From JANRJY01 sp033763735 (GTDB lineage Bacteria; Bacteroidota; Bacteroidia; Cytophagales; UBA9547): a stretch of DNA of 30,670 nucleotides. This document shows, in pieces, positions 24,209-30,670 of this stretch; the first letter of the stretch is position 1; each line of letters starts with the position of its first letter. The stretch is from NCBI GenBank assembly GCA_033763735.1, contig JANRJY010000114.1, positions 1 through 30,670 of the forward strand, read 5' to 3'. The notes beneath the pieces are model-generated. The model was not told the origin of the DNA and ran no database searches. It worked only from the letters and a program-made list of their open reading frames with translations. Both the position numbers and the translations under genes were made by a program.

Positions 24209-26647
24209 TTAAAATAATATTCGATATTGAGGTACTACTTGTAAAGGGAGTTGATAAGTATCTGCGATTGCATCGTTATACACATCATATCTACGAAGGA
24301 ATACATTTTTGTTATCAGTTATGTTATTCACCAATACACGCCATTCTTGAGAAATTCTTTTGCCATCTCTTCTGAAACTCACAGTTAAATCCGTTCTAAA
24401 GTACGTTGGTAATTGTTCCGAAAAAGCCTTTGTGTCGTCATATGCAGTATTTTGTCTTTGTCGTGATAAGTTTAAATCAATAGGTGTTACTCTTTTTCCT
24501 CCAGCCACAGTGCCTCTTAAGTTAATGGATGCTGTATTTTTCTTTCCAATTTTGAATTCATAACCTCCAAGTAAGTTCACTACATAATTACCATTAAAAG
24601 CTGTATTTCGCTCAATTCCATCGCTTCCTTTATATTTTGATTCAAAAAGCGAGATGGTGTTCAAGAAATAAAATCCATTGTTGAAAAAGCGTTCAATAGT
24701 CAACTCCGCTCCATAATTATAACCGGTACCTTTATTCACCAAGCTATCCGTATTAGGTATATCAAAATTGGCGCCTAAGTTCAACATTGAAAAACTGCTT
24801 GGGTGGCTTTCCACAGGTACATTGGTAAGATATTGGTAATATGTTTCGGCTTTAATTCTCCAATTACTACCTACATTTTGATCCACCCCTACTACCACAT
24901 GGTTGCTATTGGTAAATCCCAGATTTTTGTTTGTCAACTCTGAATTGCCCGGTGTTTGGTTATAATAAAAATACACAGGTTGGGTTTGATTGTGTACACC
25001 TGCTCCAAAATTAATGGCTGTTTTAGGTGCCACTTGATAGCGCAACCCTAGTCGAGGTTCTATCGCCATTTTGTTGTTCAATGTTAAAATCTGATAGTGC
25101 AACCCAATATTGGCGGTGAACTTTTCATTGAATTTATGTTGTAAATTTGACCATGCCTGTACAAGATAATTAGCACCAACATTGTCTCTGAATTGAGTTA
25201 TTGTTACAATGGAATCAACTCTACTGATATTACCTTTGTCTATCATTTTAAATCCAATTCGATCCACATTTACACCTGAATTAAGCGTGTTGCGCACATT
25301 GAATTTTTTATTTACACTTATGTTGACACTGGACCTATATACACCCAACATTCCATCATAATTTGGTCTGAAAGTATTATTATCTACTACTGAGAAATAA
25401 TTTCCATCTTTAACTTCGGTTTTTCTGTAGAATCGTTGAACTGTTGTAACTTGCTCAGATCCTGATTGAGCCACAACTGTTTTTATAGAAAGTGTTGGAT
25501 CAATAAAGTAAATATGCGAAGCACCTACCACACCCGTATTTGAACTAAATCTAATATCTGTATATCCATCTGTGTAAAAACTAGTACTGCCTTTTTTGCG
25601 AGTAAGATCACTATTTAGAGCAATATCGGTTTTGCTATCTAACAAATCAATCCAACTTAATCCACCTAAACCAAATACGGAGAATTTTCCAAATTTATTA
25701 GTAGGAAGCTCTACCTTAAAATTCACATCCTGATATTGTGGGATGGCATTACCTGTGCCTACACCCATTCCTAACAAGTTAAAAACAGCCAATGTCGAAT
25801 ACCTGTAATTGACCATATATGAGGCTTTGCTGTTTTTGCTGAATCGGCCTTCTGTTCCCGCTTCCAGTCCATTAAAACCAATTTGAAACATGGTTTCTCT
25901 TTTTTCATTATTGGGTCTGCGCATGGTTAGGTCAAACACCCCGGAAGTGGCATTTCCATAATTGGCAGGAAAAGCACTGGTCATAAAGTCGGATTTCCCT
26001 AATTGATTGGTATTCAATATACTTACCGGACCACCACTACTTCCCTGACTACCAAAGTGATTGGGGTTTGGAATTTCAATTCCTTCCAATCTCCATAATA
26101 GACCTAAAGGTGAATTTCCTCTGATTACAATATCATTTCGTCCATCATTTGCACCACTTACGCCTGCAAAGTTAGCTGCCATACGACTAGGGTCGTTTAA
26201 GCTTCCAGCATAACGTGTAGCTTCTTCTAAGTTAAATGAACGGGCAGATACCACTATCATATCATTGTTGGTTTGCGTTTTGTCAGCATCGGCTTTAATT
26301 ACCACTTCATCTGTTTGTACCACATTTTCAGCTAATTGAAAGTCTACAACAGTTTCTTTACCAGAGGTAAGAACTACATTGGGAAGTATTTGTTCTTTAT
26401 AACCAATATAAGATATTTTCAGTGTTCTACGACCTTGAGGCACATCCGTAATTTTGAATGCACCATTTTCATCAGTAGTAGCTCCCATTATGGGATCCAC
26501 ATCAATAACTGCGACTGTTACACCGATGAGTGGGTATTTCGAATCTTTATCTGTGATAATACCTTTTATAGTTTGGGTACCGGTTTGACTCCAGCCAACA
26601 AATACTAAGCTTAGGTTGGTGAGTATTAATAATATATTTCGTTTCAT
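24209..26647 (-). CDS. TonB-dependent receptor with carboxypeptidase-like regulatory domain
   Basis: The 812-residue outer-membrane receptor has a signal peptide (MKRNILLILTNLSLVFVGWSQ), a carboxypeptidase-regulatory-like beta-sandwich at about 22-112 ('IKGIITDKDSKYPLIGVTVAVID', 'GAFKITDVPQGRRTLKISYIGY'), a plug at about 115-235 ('NDIVIRGNSPLGLLWRLEGI', 'FPANYGNATSGVFDLTMR') and a 22-strand-type barrel ending VPQYRILF with the C-terminal Phe. It is not a SusC: no SusD gene follows and the typical SusC lengths and motifs are absent. The ligand is unknown. It is the first gene of a three-gene operon with a LytS kinase and LytTR regulator. Confidence 0.92.
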   Translation of the reverse strand: MKRNILLILTNLSLVFVGWSQTGTQTIKGIITDKDSKYPLIGVTVAVIDVDPIMGATTDENGAFKITDVPQGRRTLKISYIGYKEQILPNVVLTSGKETVVDFQLAENVVQTDEVVIKADADKTQTNNDMIVVSARSFNLEEATRYAGSLNDPSRMAANFAGVSGANDGRNDIVIRGNSPLGLLWRLEGIEIPNPNHFGSQGSSGGPVSILNTNQLGKSDFMTSAFPANYGNATSGVFDLTMRRPNNEKRETMFQIGFNGLEAGTEGRFSKNSKASYMVNYRYSTLAVFNLLGMGVGTGNAIPQYQDVNFKVELPTNKFGKFSVFGLGGLSWIDLLDSKTDIALNSDLTRKKGSTSFYTDGYTDIRFSSNTGVVGASHIYFIDPTLSIKTVVAQSGSEQVTTVQRFYRKTEVKDGNYFSVVDNNTFRPNYDGMLGVYRSSVNISVNKKFNVRNTLNSGVNVDRIGFKMIDKGNISRVDSIVTITQFRDNVGANYLVQAWSNLQHKFNEKFTANIGLHYQILTLNNKMAIEPRLGLRYQVAPKTAINFGAGVHNQTQPVYFYYNQTPGNSELTNKNLGFTNSNHVVVGVDQNVGSNWRIKAETYYQYLTNVPVESHPSSFSMLNLGANFDIPNTDSLVNKGTGYNYGAELTIERFFNNGFYFLNTISLFESKYKGSDGIERNTAFNGNYVVNLLGGYEFKIGKKNTASINLRGTVAGGKRVTPIDLNLSRQRQNTAYDDTKAFSEQLPTYFRTDLTVSFRRDGKRISQEWRVLVNNITDNKNVFLRRYDVYNDAIADTYQLPLQVVPQYRILF

Positions 26648-26898
26648 GTCTTTTTGATTTTGATTTGATGCTCCAAAATTTTATAAAAATATTGAAGTCG
26701 ATAAATAAAATAAGATGAAGCGTAATTAATTCTGACTGAGGCGTAAATTATAATTGCTTAAAAATCGAAATTTAATTTTTCGATATGTAATTAATAAATG
26801 TTTGATTAATTTGGAATCCTAATTTAATAGTTGATTTTGGAAATTGACTAAATAAATGTTTGCAGACAAAAAAGAATTTCTACAATTGAGAAATAATT
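26648..26898. other. Divergent spacer between TonB receptor and AbiJ-like gene
   Basis: This 251-base very AT-rich spacer is shared upstream DNA. It holds a 7-bp stem ATCGAAA/TTTCGAT near 26764-26784 and a 12-base direct repeat AATAAATGTTTG at 26793-26804 and 26851-26862, 58 bases apart. No full promoter consensus was found for either gene. Confidence 0.5.
26793..26862. repeat. 12-base direct repeat AATAAATGTTTG, two copies
   Basis: Copies at 26793-26804 and 26851-26862 are identical and spaced 58 bases start to start, in the shared upstream region of the TonB-receptor operon and the AbiJ-like gene. Direct repeats are the usual binding pattern of LytTR regulators, one of which is encoded in the leftward operon, but the spacing here is much longer than typical. 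Confidence 0.5.
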
Positions 26899-27753
26899 AT
26901 GAAATCATTTTCACAGCGGAGTGGAATAAAACCAGTAAGGACAATTATCCAGCGTGAAAGTGCTGACGAGTTATTGCGCAACCAACTTTGGAATGCACTA
27001 ACAATTTTTTATTGGAATCGAGTTCCTACTTGGAAAAATGAAGCAAAGCGACCAATAAGAATTCTTTTAACAAGAATTTGGATTAAACATTATGGAAATC
27101 GCCTTGACGAGCTTGACGACTACTTTCCAAAGTTAATTAATTTAATTAAGGCTGATTTTTTAAAACTAAGTTGGAACGAAATGTTTGATATTTTGGAGTT
27201 TGTTCCAAATAATTATGAAGAAGAAGTTTACAATGGAGGCTATGATAATGAGACCAATAAAGATTTTGTTTCTTTTGCTAATCAAGTTCTAGAAGAACAT
27301 CTTTCTGCTTATCGTTTCATTGACAAATTAATTGTAGAAATTAGTTCAGAACAAGAAATTGTTTCTATTGAAGAAGCACTCCAAGAAACATCTAAATTTC
27401 AACCTGTTAAAACGCATCTCAAAAGGGCATTAGAACTTTTATCTGACCGAAAAAAGCCTGATTATAGGAATTCAATTAAGGAATCAATCAGTGCAATAGA
27501 ATCTCTTTCTTGTATTGTAACACAAAATCCTAAAGCAACATTTGGACAAGCATTAAAAGTAATAGAAAAAAATCACGAATTACATCCAGCTCTAAAAAAT
27601 TCATTTTCAAATTTGTATGGATATACAAGCGATAGTGACGGAATAAGACACTCCTTGTTAGAGGAATCAAATATAAAACAAGAAGACGCAAAATTTATGC
27701 TGATTGTCTGCAGTGCATTTATTAATTACCTTATCATAAAGTCCAGTAAATAA
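26899..27753 (+). CDS. AbiJ_NTD4-type protein, putative abortive-infection/defence gene
   Basis: The N-terminus (about 1-115) carries the AbiJ_NTD4 signature 'FSQRSGIKPVRTIIQRESAD', 'LRNQLWNALTIFYWN' and 'IWIKHYGNRLDEL'. The C-terminal half (about 160-284) is helical with 'SIKESISAIESLSCIV', 'TFGQALKVI', 'LHPALKNSF' and 'YGYTSDSDGIRHSLLEES' (R250, H251), a pattern like HEPN-type C-terminal domains of AbiJ-related proteins. AbiJ is a lactococcal phage-abortive system; this subgroup is predicted, not shown, to act in defence, possibly as an RNase. It stands alone, has a strong terminator downstream and lies 267 bases before an integrase, the usual setting of mobile defence cargo. It has no signal peptide. 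Confidence 0.8.
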   Translation: MKSFSQRSGIKPVRTIIQRESADELLRNQLWNALTIFYWNRVPTWKNEAKRPIRILLTRIWIKHYGNRLDELDDYFPKLINLIKADFLKLSWNEMFDILEFVPNNYEEEVYNGGYDNETNKDFVSFANQVLEEHLSAYRFIDKLIVEISSEQEIVSIEEALQETSKFQPVKTHLKRALELLSDRKKPDYRNSIKESISAIESLSCIVTQNPKATFGQALKVIEKNHELHPALKNSFSNLYGYTSDSDGIRHSLLEESNIKQEDAKFMLIVCSAFINYLIIKSSK

Positions 27754-27791
27754 ACACTATAAGGTCTTTACCTACAATCTCAAAATTAACC

Positions 27792-27825
27792 AAAACCGCT
27801 TAGAATCAATGTTCTAAGCGGTTTT
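27792..27825 (+). terminator. Strong Rho-independent terminator after the AbiJ-like gene
   Basis: AAAACCGCTTAGAA and TTCTAAGCGGTTTT form a perfect 14-bp stem with a 6-base loop (TCAATG), followed by TGGGTTTTCT. It lies 38 bases past the AbiJ-like stop and insulates it from the integrase. The symmetrical A/T ends could make it bidirectional. Confidence 0.8.
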
Positions 27826-27871
27826 TGGGTTTTCTGCCAATCAATGAAAACTAAAAATACTTATTAAATAA

Positions 27872-27889
27872 GTTACCTTTTCGGTTACC
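27872..27889 (+). repeat. GTTACC direct repeats upstream of integrase
   Basis: GTTACC occurs at 27872-27877 and 27884-27889, 12 bases apart (AGTTACCTTTTCGGTTACCG). Short direct repeats upstream of a tyrosine integrase are candidates for arm-type integrase or excisionase sites, or for an operator. A TATATTTG -7-like box follows at 27895-27902, 118 bases before the integrase ATG. Confidence 0.4.
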
Positions 27890-27912
27890 GTTGTTATATT
27901 TGAATTTAGGTC

Positions 27913-27999
27913 ATAAAATAAGGCTTAACTATTTGTAATACAGTAGTTTAAATTGAATTAAAAGGTCGCAAAACGTATTAATTCATAGTCTTATTTTAT
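27913..27999. repeat. 13-bp imperfect inverted repeat in the integrase leader
   Basis: ATAAAATAAGGCT (27913-27925) and AGTCTTATTTTAT (27987-27999) are inverted copies with one mismatch, separated by 61 bases, with the right arm ending 21 bases before the integrase ATG. This could be a protein-binding pair or part of an attachment region; AT-richness makes chance possible. Confidence 0.4.
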
Positions 28000-28020
28000 A
28001 ACAAAAACGATTCAAATAAT

Positions 28021-29292
28021 ATGAAAACGAACCACACCTTTTCAGTATTATTTTGGGTGAACAAGTCCAAGATAAACAACGGTGCTGTACCAATCTACGC
28101 ACGAATTACAGTCAACGGCAAGCGTGCAGAGCTTTCTTTAAAGCGAAGCATTGCCCCAGAAAAATGGAACGCCAAGGCAGAGATTGCCAAAGGCAATTCA
28201 GAAGAAAGCCGTATTCTGAATTCCTACATTGCTTTGGTGCGGGGCAACATCGAGAAGCACTACAACCAAATGGTTTCAAGTGACGAGCATATTACAGCCG
28301 AAACCATCAAGAACAGGTACACGGGGCTGTACGAGAAAAAGAAAACAATTCTTGAGGCATTCGACTACCACAACAAAATGATGGAAGCCCAAATAGGCTT
28401 GGAAGTGGTAGAAAGTACCCTTGGAAAATACGAAATCACCAAACGTAGGCTTTCTGAGTTCATGAAGCACCAGTACAACCGTAGCGATATGGCACTGGTG
28501 GAACTGAACCACAAATTTGCAGTAGACTTTGAATTCTACCTAAGAACCGAAACCCACATCATTCACAATTCAGCCATGAAATACATCAAAAACTTGAAGA
28601 AAGTTGTTTGTTTGGCCATTGCTAATGAATGGTTGGACAAACACCCATTCATCAACTACAAATGCAACATCAAGGAAGTAGAAAGAGATTTCTTGACCCA
28701 AGAAGAGTTGGATAGGCTCATAAATACACCACTAAATGATGAATTACTGGAGAGAACTAGAGATATATTCCTTTTCCAATGCTATACCGGCTACGGCTAT
28801 GCAGAAGTTACAAGGCTTACAAAAGAACACTTGCAATTGGGTATTGATGGCACTTTGTGGACCAGTATCCAGCGAAAAAAGACCGAAAACAAAACCATCA
28901 AAAAATCAAGCGTCCCTTTGTTGCCAATGGCATTACAGATAGTGGAGAAATACAAAGACGATTTGGAATGTCAGATAAAAGGCACGCTTTTACCCATTGA
29001 TTCGAATGTAAACCTGAATCTCAGACTAAAAAGAATTGCCCGAGCATGTGGCATTAATAAGCCACTCACTACCCACATCGGGCGACACACCTTTGCGACC
29101 ACCGTTACACTGGCCAATGGCGTACCGATAGAAACTGTAAGTTCTATGCTCGGTCACAGCAGCATTAGCACTACCCAGATTTACGCCAAAGTGGTGGAAA
29201 CAAAAGTAAGTTATGACATGCAACGACTGAAAGAAAGGTTGTTGCAAGCAACCAACAAAAATGTGGTAGAACTAAAATTGAAGGAGGCTTAA
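28021..29292 (+). CDS. Tyrosine site-specific recombinase (Bacteroidota integrase)
   Basis: This 423-residue integrase has an arm-binding N-terminal domain (about 5-90, Arm-DNA-bind_5 type), a SAM-like core-binding domain (about 105-205, phage_int_SAM_5 type) and a catalytic domain. Catalytic residues are the H352-x-x-R355 box (THIGRHTFAT), H379 (MLGHSS), nucleophile Y388 (TQIYAKV), and a likely Lys at 286/287. The first Arg, normally in 'TGLRxxE', is replaced: the motif reads TGYGYAEV (G at about 259), as in CTnDOT-type integrases, which also lack this Arg. Its codons and base composition look richer in GC than the genes to the left. It marks a mobile element or a former insertion edge; no other transfer genes are visible. 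Confidence 0.93.
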   Translation: MKTNHTFSVLFWVNKSKINNGAVPIYARITVNGKRAELSLKRSIAPEKWNAKAEIAKGNSEESRILNSYIALVRGNIEKHYNQMVSSDEHITAETIKNRYTGLYEKKKTILEAFDYHNKMMEAQIGLEVVESTLGKYEITKRRLSEFMKHQYNRSDMALVELNHKFAVDFEFYLRTETHIIHNSAMKYIKNLKKVVCLAIANEWLDKHPFINYKCNIKEVERDFLTQEELDRLINTPLNDELLERTRDIFLFQCYTGYGYAEVTRLTKEHLQLGIDGTLWTSIQRKKTENKTIKKSSVPLLPMALQIVEKYKDDLECQIKGTLLPIDSNVNLNLRLKRIARACGINKPLTTHIGRHTFATTVTLANGVPIETVSSMLGHSSISTTQIYAKVVETKVSYDMQRLKERLLQATNKNVVELKLKEA

Positions 29293-29303
29293 CTCCTTCA
29301 ATT
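29276..29303. terminator. Bidirectional terminator between integrase and dtxR-family gene
   Basis: AATTGAAGGAG and CTCCTTCAATT form a perfect 11-bp stem with loop GCTTAA, followed by TTT on the plus strand and by TTTAG on the minus strand. The integrase stop codon TAA (29290-29292) lies in the loop, and the convergent regulator gene ends at 29305, so one hairpin can serve both. Confidence 0.75.
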
Positions 29304-29304
29304 T

Positions 29305-29958
29305 TTACCTACAAAGAATATTACTAGCAATTTCAGCACTCATATAAAACTCATTTTCATCATTCATTCGTACCAACATTGACTTGTCAAATTCCACTAT
29401 TTCAAGAATAGTCAACTTTGTTCCCAATGTCAAACCAAGCCTGTTTAGATGTCGAAGAAAAGCAGCCGAATCATGGTCTATTCCTGTCATAGCAACCGTT
29501 TCGCCCAGCTTTACAGCCGTTAGCTTAATGGATTTATTCACTATCATGTTTCCATTGCTATCAGGTATCGGGTCTCCGTGTGGGTCAAATTGAGGATTAC
29601 CAAGAAAAGTAGCCAGTCGTTCCGTAAGGTCGTCAAAATGGATATGTTCCAATTCTTCTGCCATAGGGTGAATTTCATCCCACTTATATCCCAATTTTTC
29701 TACTAAAAACACCTCCCAAAGTCGGTGTTTACGAATGGTTTTTAAAGCAATCTGTTTTCCCTTTTCGGTTAGTGTTACCGCTTTGTACTTGGTATAATTG
29801 ATAAACAAATTTTCTGAAAGCTTTTTCAAAACTTCTGAAACCGAAGACGGTTTTACATTCATTTCAAAAGCAATATCATTGGTGTAGCCACCGTCAGGGT
29901 TCTTTTGAGTGAGCTTGTAGATTGCTTTCAAGTAGTTTTCCCAAATCGAATTTGTCAT
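29305..29958 (-). CDS. DtxR/MntR-family metal-dependent transcriptional regulator
   Basis: The 217-residue repressor has a winged helix (about 1-65, 'NDIAFEMNVKPSSVSEVLKKL'), a metal-binding and dimerisation region with H78 (IRKHRLWE) and E101, E104, H105 (AEELEHIHFD), and a C-terminal FeoA/SH3-like domain (about 140-217). Family members sense Mn2+ or Fe2+ and repress metal-uptake genes when metal is plentiful. Compared with Bacillus MntR, positions D8 and E11 read N8 and K11, so one metal site differs and the specificity (Fe or Mn) is uncertain. The gene is divergent from the di-heme oxidoreductase lipoprotein, with a 16-bp palindrome 13 bases before its start codon, implying autoregulation. 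Confidence 0.92.
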   Translation of the reverse strand: MTNSIWENYLKAIYKLTQKNPDGGYTNDIAFEMNVKPSSVSEVLKKLSENLFINYTKYKAVTLTEKGKQIALKTIRKHRLWEVFLVEKLGYKWDEIHPMAEELEHIHFDDLTERLATFLGNPQFDPHGDPIPDSNGNMIVNKSIKLTAVKLGETVAMTGIDHDSAAFLRHLNRLGLTLGTKLTILEIVEFDKSMLVRMNDENEFYMSAEIASNILCR

Positions 29959-29971
29959 CTTCCTAAATAAA

Positions 29972-29987
29972 TTTAGGTAAACCTAAA
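29972..29987. promoter_or_regulatory. Candidate DtxR/MntR-family operator (perfect palindrome)
   Basis: TTTAGGTAAACCTAAA consists of perfect 7-base arms (TTTAGGT/ACCTAAA) around AA. It lies between the divergent regulator (start 29958) and the oxidoreductase (start 30053). The half-sites resemble the TTAGGT-type boxes bound by SirR/MntR-like members of the family. It adjoins a -7 box (29991), so binding would block transcription. Confidence 0.75.
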
Positions 29988-29990
29988 AAT

Positions 29991-29998
29991 TATATTTG
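29991..29998 (+). promoter_or_regulatory. Candidate -7 box for the di-heme oxidoreductase
   Basis: TATATTTG matches TAnnTTTG and begins 4 bases after the palindrome, 54 bases before the ATG at 30053. A second copy of TATATTTG at 30020-30027 is an alternative. No clear -33 TTG is seen. Confidence 0.45.
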
Positions 29999-30052
29999 TA
30001 TAATCGAAACATTAAATCATATATTTGAAAAAATATTCTACTAAAAACCTAA

Positions 30053-30670
30053 ATGAACAGAATCAGAAAAACCATTTTATTACTAACAATCATTGGGGTA
30101 GTATTTGCTTGCAAGAAGCTAACAGAACCATTGACACCCAAAGCACCAGCCGAAGACAAATTGTTAGATGGCCCCGTAGACGGTTTGACTACTATTCAGA
30201 AAAGGCAATTCTTAGCGGGTGATGTTGCCTTCAATGACGAGGTGTTTTCGGCAGATTTGGGACTTGGTCCCTATTTTGTGGCCACTTCCTGTGGAAGTTG
30301 CCATGCAGGAGACGGAAAGGGGCATCCCTTTACAACACTTATTCGTTTTGGGCAGTCCGACAGCACAGGAAACAAGTTCATGCACATGGGAGCACCGCAA
30401 TTGCAAAACAGAGCAATACTAGGCTTTACTCCCGAACAAATCCCTGCTGGGGCTTCGTCTTCACGCTTCATGCCTCCAGCCAATACAGGACTAGGCTTTT
30501 TGGCAGCTTTGACCGATGCACAGATTTTGGCGAATGCAGATCCAAACGACACGGACGGAGACGGTATTTCGGGAAGAGCCAATTACATCACCGCACCCGA
30601 TTATTTCATTCCGCATTCGTTCCATCAATCTGTTAATGGCAAATACATTGGACGTTTTGGAAAAAAGGCG
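30053..30670 (+). CDS. Di-heme c-type oxidoreductase lipoprotein, N-terminal part (runs off right edge)
   Basis: An open frame from ATG 30053 continues for 206 codons to the window end without a stop. The product starts with a lipoprotein leader (MNRIRKTILLLTIIGVVFAC, lipobox Cys at 20), then a cytochrome-type region with the heme motif CGSCH (80-84) followed by 'HPFTTLIRFGQS', 'GAPQLQNRAILGFTPE' and 'PNDTDGDGISGRANY'. These match the di-heme oxidoreductase (DUF1111, 'thiol oxidoreductase-like') family. The second heme site would lie past the edge. The protein is expected in the periplasm, anchored by lipid. Its position under the putative metal operator suggests a role in metal or iron handling, though family function is poorly known. 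Confidence 0.85.
   Translation, partial: MNRIRKTILLLTIIGVVFACKKLTEPLTPKAPAEDKLLDGPVDGLTTIQKRQFLAGDVAFNDEVFSADLGLGPYFVATSCGSCHAGDGKGHPFTTLIRFGQSDSTGNKFMHMGAPQLQNRAILGFTPEQIPAGASSSRFMPPANTGLGFLAALTDAQILANADPNDTDGDGISGRANYITAPDYFIPHSFHQSVNGKYIGRFGKKA

Noticed and set aside
24209..26647. Reading the TonB-dependent receptor as a SusC in a polysaccharide-utilisation locus
   Set aside because: No SusD or glycan-degrading genes follow, and the next genes are a kinase and regulator.
27754..28020. tRNA gene as the integration target of the integrase
   Set aside because: No cloverleaf or tRNA 3' end could be found on either strand; the strong hairpin here is terminator-like.
30025..30636. Several short open frames on both strands (64-112 codons) at the right edge
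   Set aside because: They overlap the open frame from 30053 to the edge, which carries a lipobox and a CGSCH heme motif; the others have no recognisable features.

Overview
The window looks like a chromosomal segment of a low-GC member of the Bacteroidota, probably a gliding or T9SS-bearing lineage. Supporting signs are a GldB lipoprotein, a PorT-like outer-membrane protein next to ubiE, a secreted protein with a type A T9SS sorting tail, many lipoproteins, a TonB-dependent receptor with a carboxypeptidase-like N-domain, LytS/LytTR signalling, a CTnDOT-like tyrosine integrase, and several matches to the Bacteroidetes -7 promoter motif TAnnTTTG. I cannot name a species. All assignments are by reading motifs; no database search was run.

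Layout. 1-67 (-): first codons of a transglutaminase-type protein that runs off the left edge. 0.3-4.1 kb (+): a CrtI/CrtISO-like FAD oxidoreductase, a pirin with an unusual N-terminal export-like extension, and an exported M20 amidohydrolase. 4.1-5.3 kb (-): pnuC plus a stand-alone NadR-type ribosylnicotinamide kinase, i.e. nicotinamide riboside salvage. 5.3-12.5 kb (-): an unknown lipoprotein, a LolA-like exported protein, an S41 peptidase lipoprotein, panB (pantothenate synthesis) and a large GH3 + serine-hydrolase fusion. 12.7-14.2 kb (+): ubiE/menG overlapping porT. 14.2-15.7 kb (-): clpS and gldB. 15.7-19.2 kb (+): a beta-barrel protein, a T9SS cargo protein with a CBM9-like domain, and an RsuA/RluE-type pseudouridine synthase starting at TTG. 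19.3-21.8 kb (+): a large 7TMR-DISM/PAS/LytS-type sensor kinase without an adjacent regulator. 21.8-26.6 kb (-): an SRPBCC protein and a tight TonB receptor - LytS kinase - LytTR regulator operon.

The right end (26.9-30.67 kb) looks like accessory or boundary DNA: an AbiJ_NTD4-type putative defence gene with a strong terminator, a tyrosine integrase, then a DtxR/MntR-family metal regulator divergent from a CxxCH di-heme oxidoreductase lipoprotein that continues past the right edge. A perfect 16-bp palindrome (TTTAGGTAAACCTAAA) lies between the last two and is a strong candidate operator. By eye, GC content rises from the integrase onward compared with the AT-rich DNA to its left.

No rRNA, tRNA, CRISPR array or insertion sequence was recognised. 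No gene-free stretch exceeds 300 bases. The most interesting points are the metal-responsive divergent promoter, the putative defence gene beside the integrase with its inverted and direct repeats, the receptor-kinase-regulator operon, and a 14-bp perfect hairpin embedded in a GATTT-periodic repeat at 9.56-9.61 kb.
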